From the NCBI GenBank assembly GCA_001510575.1, contig LNGK01000005.1:4104682-4168681 (forward strand): DNA of 64,000 nucleotides, written 5' to 3'. Within the stretch, counting starts at the first letter, position 1; every line of letters begins with the position of its first letter. A program made the position numbers and the translations under genes. Shown piece by piece: positions 56,481 through 64,000 of this stretch. The notes beneath the pieces are model-generated. The model ran no database searches. It saw only the letters and a list, made by a program, of their open reading frames with translations, and was not told the DNA's origin. Source of the stretch: Knoxdaviesia capensis. Lineage: Eukaryota; Ascomycota; Sordariomycetes; Microascales; Gondwanamycetaceae.

Positions 56481-59400
56481 TAACTCTAAGGATTATTATT
56501 TCTAGGCGGCTCTCCTAACTACCTCCTATCTTACTTCTTACCTACGGAGAACCTATATAAAGGTATTTACTAGGAGTATAATACCCGAGAATATATCTAT
56601 ATATAATATTCTTTATAGTCTATCTATTTAGCTACTACCCCGCTATAGAATATAGATACGGCTAGCTACTAAGTATCTTTTATATAGTATAGGTAAAAGG
56701 AATAAATATAATAAAAGGTAGATAGAAGCTTTCTAAGCGGTTCTCCTACTACTTCCTATCTTACTTCTTTACTTATAAAGCACTTATATATAGTAGTATA
56801 TTAGGAAGTGTAATACCCGAGAATATATCTATATATAGCCTACTTTATAGTCTATCTATTTAGCTACTACCCCGCTATAGAACATAGATACGGCTAGCCG
56901 CTAAGTATCTTTTACCCGATAGTATAGGTGGAAGGAATAAGTATAATAGAAGGCGGATAGAAGCTTTCTAGGCGGTCCTCCCTACTACCTCCTATCTTAC
57001 TTCTTTACCTATAGAGCACCTATATATAGTAGTATGCTAGGAAGTGTAATACCCGAGGATATATCTATATATAGCCTACTTTATAGTTTAGTTTATCTAT
57101 TTAGCTACTACCCCGCTATAGAATATAGATACGGCTAGCCGCTAAGAATTATTTATACTATAAGTACGGAAGGAATAAGTATAATAGAAGGCGGATAGAA
57201 GCTTTCTAGGCGGTCCTCCCCTTACTACCTCCTATCTTACTTCTTTACCTATAGAGTACCTATATATAGTAGTATGCTAGGAAGTATGATACCTAAGGAT
57301 ATATCTATATATAACCTACTTTATAGTCTATCTATTTAGCTACTACCCCGCTATAGAATATAGATACGGCTAGTAGCTAAGTATCTTTTATACGGTATAG
57401 GTAGAAGGAATTAATATAATATATAATAGAAGGCGGATAGAAGCTTTCTAGGCGGTTCTCCCTACTACCTCCTATCTTACTTCTTTACCTATAGAGTACC
57501 TATATATAGTAGTATACTAGGAAGTATAATACCCGAGGATATATCTATATATAGCCTACTTTATAGTCTATCTATTTAGCTACTACCCCGCTATAGAATA
57601 TAGATATAGCTAACTACTAAGTATCTTTTACCCGACGGTATAGGTAGAAGGAATAAGTATAATAGAAGGCGGATAGAAGCTTTCTAGGCGGTTCTCTTAC
57701 TACCTCCTATCTTACTTCTTTACTTATAAAGCACTTATATATAGTAGTATACTAGGAAGTATAATACCTAAGGATATATCTATATATAGCTTACTTTATA
57801 GTTTATCTATTTAGCTACTACCCCGCTATAGAATATAGATACGGCTAGTAGCTAAGTATCTTTTATACGGTATAGGTAGAAGGAATAAATATAATAGAAG
57901 GCGGATAGAAGCTTTATAGGCGGTTCTCCCTACTACTTCCTATCTTACTTCTTTACCTATAGAGTACTTATATATAATAGTATACTAGGAAGTGTGATAT
58001 CCGAGGATATATCTATATATAGCTAACTTTATAGTCTATCTATTTAGCTACTACCCTATACCGTATAAAAGGAATAACTATAATAGAAGGTAGATAGAAG
58101 CTTTCTAGGCGGTCCTCCCCACTACCTCCTATCTTACTTCTTTACCTATAGAGCACCTATATATAGTAGTATATTAGGAAGTGTGATACCCGAGGATATA
58201 TCTATATATAGCCTACTTTATAGTTTAGTTCATCCATTTAGCTACTACCCCGCTATAGAACATAGATACGGCTAGCCGCTAAGTATCTTTCACACGGTAT
58301 AAGTAGAAGGAATAACTATAATAAAAGGTAGATAGAAGCTTTCTAGGCCTATAGAGCACCTATATATAGTAGTATACTAGGAAATATAATACCCGAGGAT
58401 ATATCTATATATAGCTAACTTTATAGTTCAGTTCATCCATTTAGCTACTACCCCGCTATAGAACATAGATACGGCTAGCCGCTAAGTATCTTTTACCCGA
58501 CGGTATAAGTAGAAGGAATAAGTATAATAGAAGGTAGATAGAAGCTTTCTAAGCGGTTCTCGCTACTACCTCCTATCTTACTTCTTTACTTATAGAGTAC
58601 CTATATATAGTAATATACTAGGAAGTATAATACCCGAGGATATATCTATATACGGCCTACTTTATAGTTTAGTTTATCTATTTAGCTACTACCCCGCTAT
58701 AGAATATAGATACGGCTAGTAGCTAAGTATCTTTTATATAGTATAAGTAAAAGGAATAAATATAATAGAAGGCGGATAGAAGCTTTCTAAGCGGTTCTCG
58801 CTACTACCTCCTATCTTACTTCTTTACCTATAGAGTACCTATATATAGTAGTATACTCGGAAGTATGATACCCGAGGATATATCTATATATAGTTAACTT
58901 TATAGTTTAGTTTATCTATTTAGCTACTACCCCGCTATAGAATATAGATACGGCTAGCCGCTAAGTATCTTTTACCCGACGGTATAGATAGAAGGAATAA
59001 GTATAATAGAAGGCGGATAGAAGCTTTCTAAGCGGTCCTCCCCACTACCTCCTATCTTACTTCTTTACCTATAGAGCACCTATATATAGTAGTATACTAA
59101 GAAGTGTGATACCCGAGGATATATCTATATATAGCCTACTTTATAGTTTAGTTTATCTATTTAGCTACTACCCCGCTATAGAATATAGATACAGCTAGCC
59201 GCTAAGTATCTTTTACCCAACGGTATAGATAGAAGGAATAAGTATAATAGAAGGCGGATAGAAGCTTTCTAGGCGGTCCTCCCTACTACCTCCTATCTTA
59301 CTTCTTTACTTATAAAGCACCTATATATAGTAGTATACTAGGAAGTATAATACCCGAGGATATATCTATATATAGCCTACTTTATAGTTTAGTTTATCTA

Positions 59401-61640
59401 TTTAGCTATTACCCCGCTATAGAATATAGATACGGCTAGTAGCTAAGTATCTTTTATACGGTATAGGTAGAAGGAATAAATATAATAGAAGGTAGATAGA
59501 AGCTTTCTAAGCGGTTCTCGCTACTACCTCCTATCTTACTTCTTTACCTATAGAGCACCTATATATAGTAATATACTAGGAAGTATAATACCCGAGGATA
59601 TATCTATATATAGCCTACTTTATAGTTTAGTTTATCTATTTAGCTACTACCCCGCTATAGAATATAGATACGGCTAGTAGCTAAGTATCTTTCATACGGT
59701 ATAGGTAGAAGGAATAAATATAATAGAAGGTAGATAGAAGCTTTCTAGGCGGTTCTCGCTACTACCTCCTATCTTACTTCTTTACCTATAGAGTACCTAT
59801 ATATAGTAGTATACTAGGAAGTATAATACCCGAGGATATATCTATATACGGCCTACTTTATAGTTTAGTTTATCTATTTAGCTACTACCCCGTTATAGAA
59901 TATAGATACGGCTAGTAGCTAAGTATCTTTTATATAGTATAGGTAGAAGGAATAAATATAATAGAAGGTAGATAGAAGCTTTCTAGGCGGTTCTCGCTAC
60001 TACCTCCTATCTTACTTCTTTACCTATAGAGTACCTATATCTAGTAGTATACTCGGAAGTATAATACCCGAGGATATATCTATATATAGCTAACCTTATA
60101 GTTTAGTTTATCTATTTAGCTACTACCCTACTATAGAATATAGATACGGCTAGCCGCTAAGTATCTTTTACCCGACGGTATAGGTAGAAGGAATAAGTAT
60201 AATAGAAGGCGGATAGAAGCTTTCTAGGCGGTCCTCCCTACTACCTCCTATCTTACTTCTTTACCTATAGAGTACCTATATATAGTAGTATGCTAGGAAG
60301 TGTAATACCCGAGGATATATCTATATATAACCTACTTTATAGTCTATCTATTTAGCTACTACCCCGCTATAGAATATAGATACGGCTAGCCGCTAAGTAT
60401 CTTTCATACGGTATAAGTAGAAGGAATAACTATAATAGAAGGTAGATAGAAGCTTTCTAGGCCTATAGAGTACCTATATATAGTAGTATACTAGGAAGTA
60501 TAATACCCGAGGATATATCTATATATAGCTAACTTTATAGTTTAGTTTATCTATTTAGCTACTACCCCGCTATAGAATATAGATACGGCTAGCCGCTAAG
60601 TATCTTTTACCCGACGGTATAAGTAGAAGGAATAAGTATAATAGAAGGCGGATAGAAGCTTTCTAGGCGGTCCTCCCTACTACCTCTTATCTTACTTCTT
60701 TACTTATAGAGTACCTATATATAGTAATATACTAGGAAGTATGATACCCGAGGATATATCTATATATAGCCTACTTTATAGTTTAATTTATCTATTTAGC
60801 TACTACCCCGCTATAGAATATAGATACGGCTAGTAGCTAAGCATCTTTTATACGGTATAGGTAGAAGGAATAAATATAATAGAAGGTAGATAGAAGCTTT
60901 CTAGGCGGTTCTCCCACTACCTCTTATCTTACTTCTTTACCTATAGAGTACTTATATATAGTAGTATACTAGGAAGTATGATACCCGAGAACATATCTAT
61001 ATATAGCCTACTTTATAGTCCATCCATTTAGCTACTACCCCGCCATGGAACATAGATACGGCTAGCCGCTAAGTATCTTTTACCCGACGGTATAGGTAGA
61101 AGGAATAAGTATAATAGAAGGCGGATAGAAGCTTTCTAGGCGGTCCTCCCCCTATTACCTCCTATCTTACTTCTTTACTTATAGAGCACCTATATATAGT
61201 AGTATATTAGGAAGTATAATACCCGAGGATATATCTATATATAACCTACTTTACAGTCTATCTATTTAGCTACTACCCCGCTATAGAACATAGATACGGC
61301 TAGCAGCTAAGCATCTTTCACACGGTATAAGTAGAAGGAATAAATATAATAGAAGGCGGATAGAAGCTTTCTAGGCGGTCCTCCCTACTACCTCCTATCT
61401 TACTTCTTTACCTATAGAGCACCTATATATAGTAGTATACTAGGAAATATAATACCCGAGGAAATATCTATATATAGCCTACTTTATAGTTTAGTTCATC
61501 CATTTAGCTACTACCCCGCTATAGAACATAGATATAGCTAGCTACTAAGTATTAGTCACACTATAAGTACGGAAGGAATAAATATAATAAGAAGTATATA
61601 GAAGCCTTTTTAATAGTTCTACCTATAACTTACTATATTA
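56480..61640 (+). repeat. About 21 tandem copies of a 233-250-bp repeat
   Basis: Anchored on GATAGAAGCTTTCTAGGCGG, which recurs at intervals of mostly 233-242 bp from 56,725 to 61,600. Exceptions are a 190-bp interval (57,908-58,098) and two shortened units (after 58,335 and 60,449) that share the same internal deletion. Units contain conserved blocks such as TACCCCGCTATAGAA and CCCGAGGATATATCTATATA. The array is RIP-mutated but not uniformly so. Confidence 0.93.
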
Positions 61641-61688
61641 TTTCATCTTCTAGAGAAATAATAGATATATAATACCTAACTAACCTTA

Positions 61689-62496
61689 TACCTATTACTT
61701 CTCTTACTATACTACCGACGATACGGTAGATCCTAATCCGCTAGGGGGGGTCCGTACCTAGAAAAATTTAGATATTTTACTTATTTAGTATAGTAAAAAT
61801 AAGTAATTCGACTTACGTTACTAAAAAATAAGTAAAAACGTATACCTTTTAGATACTTTATTTTTGAATTAAATAGAAAATAATAATAAATTACTTATAA
61901 AGGGAGTTAAAAGACGGTAGCTTATCTTCAGTAGGTGCTTACAGTAGGTGCTTATAGTGGGTGACTAATATTTAGTAGGTGGTTATAGTGGGTGGCTTCT
62001 TTTTAGTGGGTGGTTATAGTGGGTGGTTATAGTGGGTGGTTACAGTGGGTGGCTTATTCTCAGTGGGTGGTTACAGTGGGTGGTTATAGTAGGTGGCTTC
62101 TTTTTAGTGGGTAGTTATAGTAGGTGGTTATAGTGGGTGGCTTATTTTCAGTGGGTGGTTATAGTGGGTAGCTTATTTTCAGTAGGTGGTTATAGTGGGT
62201 AGGTCTCTTAAGGTTAGGGTTTACGTTTTATATTACTTTCTTATACTGGCCTACCTTTTATCACTAATTTAATTTTTAATTTTCTTTTTTTTTTATTTAA
62301 GTTAAAAATAAAGTATCTAAAAGGTACACGTTTTTACTCATTTTTTAGTAGCATAAGTCGAATTACTTATTTTTACTATACTAAATAAATAAAATACCTA
62401 AATTTTTCTAGGCGCGACCTCCCCCTAGCGGACTACCGTCTACCGTATAATCGGTAGTATAGTAAGGGGAATAAGATTAATAGGTACGGGTAAATT
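61689..62496. mobile_element. Large inverted-repeat element (MITE-like) around a minisatellite
   Basis: Arms at about 61,741-61,880 and 62,285-62,427 are inverted copies of about 140 bp (CTAGGGGG, CCTAGAAAAATTTAG, AAAATAAGTAATTCGACTTA and more). Inverted similarity extends outward over TACTATACTACCG to about 61,689 and 62,486. No coding sequence lies between them. It looks like a non-autonomous DNA transposon or a snap-back palindrome; a target duplication could not be fixed. Confidence 0.7.
61926..62203 (+). repeat. GTGGGTGGTTATA minisatellite
   Basis: About 20 copies of an AGTGGGTGG core with TTATA/TTACA/CTTATTTTC spacers. TG dinucleotides are abundant, so it has largely escaped RIP. It sits at the centre of the inverted repeat. 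Confidence 0.9.
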
Positions 62497-62935
62497 TATA
62501 ACTAGATATATTAGCATTTAAAAGTAAATATATACCTACTAAACTCTTATTCTACCTCACTATACTAGGATAGGTCGTTAGTCTTAGTAGCTAGGTAACT
62601 AGTTATCGACGACTACGAGACTTCTAGCTTAAGTAACTACTTTTATATCTATTAATACTATAGGTAGAGGCTTTATTCTAGCTCTAGATAATCTCACTAA
62701 TCATAAAGCACTAGCTTTACCGAGTCCTCTAGCTATATATCGTCCCTTAGAATATACCTAAAATTTAAGCCGATTCGTGCCGTAGTTTTACTTAAGGCCT
62801 TCCTTAGATACTTAATCTAGTTCCTTCTTATATTAGTTCTAACTAGATAGGCTCTATAACTAACTAGCCGACGGCTAGACTATATAGTAGTATTAGGAGA
62901 TAAAATCTCTTCCTAGTCTTCTAGGTTAATAAGGC
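62497..62935. other. RIP-mutated spacer with diverged repeat fragments
   Basis: It contains one diverged copy of the terminal array motif (about 62,598-62,640) and otherwise anonymous A/T-rich sequence. No gene is seen. Confidence 0.55.
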
Positions 62936-64000
62936 GGCTAGCTTAAGTAACTAGTTATTAATAACTATAAGATATCTAGCTTAGGTAACTAGAAGTTACC
63001 TATAGATAGCTAGCTTAAGTAACTAGTTATTAATAATTAACACTCCTAGCTTAGGCAACTAGGAGTACCTATAGATAGCTAGCTTAGGTAACTAGTTATT
63101 AATAATCAATACTCCTAGCTTAGGCAACCAGGAGTACCTATAGACGGCTAGCTTAGGTAACTAGTTATCGATAATCAAAACTCCTAGCTTAGGTAACTAG
63201 GAGTACCTATAGACGGCTAGCTTAGGTAACTAGTTATTAATAACTACGAGACATCTAGCTTAGGCAACCAGAAGTTACCTATAGACGGCTAGCTTAGGTA
63301 ACTAGTTATTAATAACTACGAGACATCTGGCTTAAGTAACTAGAAGTTACCTATAGATAGCTAGCTTAGGTAACTAGTTATTAATAATTAATACTCCTAG
63401 CTTAGGTAACTAGGAGTACCTATAGACGGCTAGCTTAGGTAACCCTAAGTTAATAATTAATACTCCTAGCTTAGGTAACTAGAAGTTACCTATAGATAGC
63501 TAGCGTAGGTAACTAGTTATTAATAATCAATACTCCTAGCTTAGGTAACTAGGAGTACCTATAGACGGCTAGCTTAGGTAACTAGTTATTAATAATAGGT
63601 AACCGGAAGTTAGGTATAGATAGCTAGCTTAGGCAACTAGTTATTAATAATCAATACTCCTAGCTTAGGGAATTAAGAGTACCTATAGACGGCTAGCTTA
63701 GGTAACTAGCTATTAATAATTAATACTCCTAGCTTAGGTAACTAGGAGTACCTATAGACGGCTAGCTTAGGTAACTAGTTATTAATAACTACGAGACATC
63801 TAGCTTAGGTAACTAGAAGTTACCTATAGATAGCTAGCGTAGGTAACTAGTTATTAATAATTAACACTCCTAGCTTAGGTAACTAGAAGTTACCTATAGA
63901 TAGCTAGCTTAGGTAACTAGTTATTAATAATTAATACTCCTAGCTTAGGTAACTAGAAGTTACCTATAGATAGCTAGCTTAGGTAACTAGTTATTAATAA
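62936..64000 (+). repeat. Dyad-rich tandem array of 69-72-bp units, continuing past the window
   Basis: Units alternate two half-units that both start CTAGCTTAGGTAACTAG, one ending TTATTAATAA and the other GGAGTACCTATAGACGG or AAGTTACCTATAGATAG. CTAGTTATTAATAA recurs every 69-72 bp, about 15 times. The CTCCTAG/CTAGGAG pair makes a hairpin in each unit. The array runs off the right end. Confidence 0.92.

Noticed and set aside
61926..62230. Telomere repeat tract
   Set aside because: The repeated motif is GTGGGTGG, not TTAGGG. A single GGTTAGGGTTT at the edge is not a telomeric array.

Overview
The window is nuclear DNA of a filamentous ascomycete (Pezizomycotina). The evidence is short GT...AG introns with CTAAC-type branch sites, fungal housekeeping genes, and C-to-T decay confined to CpA contexts, the signature of repeat-induced point mutation (RIP). 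The NAR1-type protein looks sordariomycete-like to me, but that is an impression, not a search result.

Positions 1 to about 10,860 are an ordinary, unmutated, gene-dense arm with six genes: a three-finger C2H2 protein with an acidic tail (+), a four-exon small membrane protein (-), the cytosolic Fe-S assembly factor NAR1 (+), a SUZ-domain protein of the SZRD1 type (-), a 75-residue two-exon protein of unknown role (+), and ATP synthase subunit h, atp14 (+, three exons). Several of these span introns that break the open frames, so the gene models were assembled by hand from splice signals and phase.

From about 10,860 to the window end (53 kb) the DNA is a gene-free, heavily RIP-mutated repeat block. 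CA and TG dinucleotides are almost absent, TA is everywhere, and CG is retained. Its core is one family of Ty3/gypsy-type retroelement (about 9.7-9.9 kb, 283-284-bp LTRs starting TGTG and ending CACA, 4-bp target duplications), always in minus orientation. Copies A and B are fragments nested at the left edge. Copy C (12,253-27,339) sits in copy B and is itself split by a Ty1/copia element (12,311-17,942, 5-bp duplication GGTAC/GGCAC). Copies D (31,715-41,391, TAGT) and E (41,583-51,451, CCTA) both sit in a satellite array. The family carries gag with a CCHC knuckle, RT, RNase H and integrase. It also has an extra third frame of exactly 957 nt between integrase and the 3' LTR in all three long copies. 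Its layout (leader-like hydrophobic start, N-glycosylation sequons, RLRR followed by hydrophobic segments) resembles an envelope-like membrane protein. This is the most unusual thing in the window, though RIP inflates hydrophobicity.

Between the retroelements lies a satellite (four 74-bp units, then about 41/53-bp units) that passes from unmutated to RIP-mutated along its length. After copy E come an unidentified relic region containing a long degenerate plus-strand coding frame (51,456-56,480), about 21 copies of a 238-bp repeat (56,480-61,640), a large inverted repeat enclosing a GTGGGTGG minisatellite (61,689-62,496), and a 69-72-bp dyad-rich array running off the window end. The layout suggests a pericentromeric, subtelomeric or other heterochromatic block directly abutting a housekeeping gene. 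Runs of N at 17,223-17,224, 17,560-17,605, 31,803 and 35,842-36,086 are assembly gaps.
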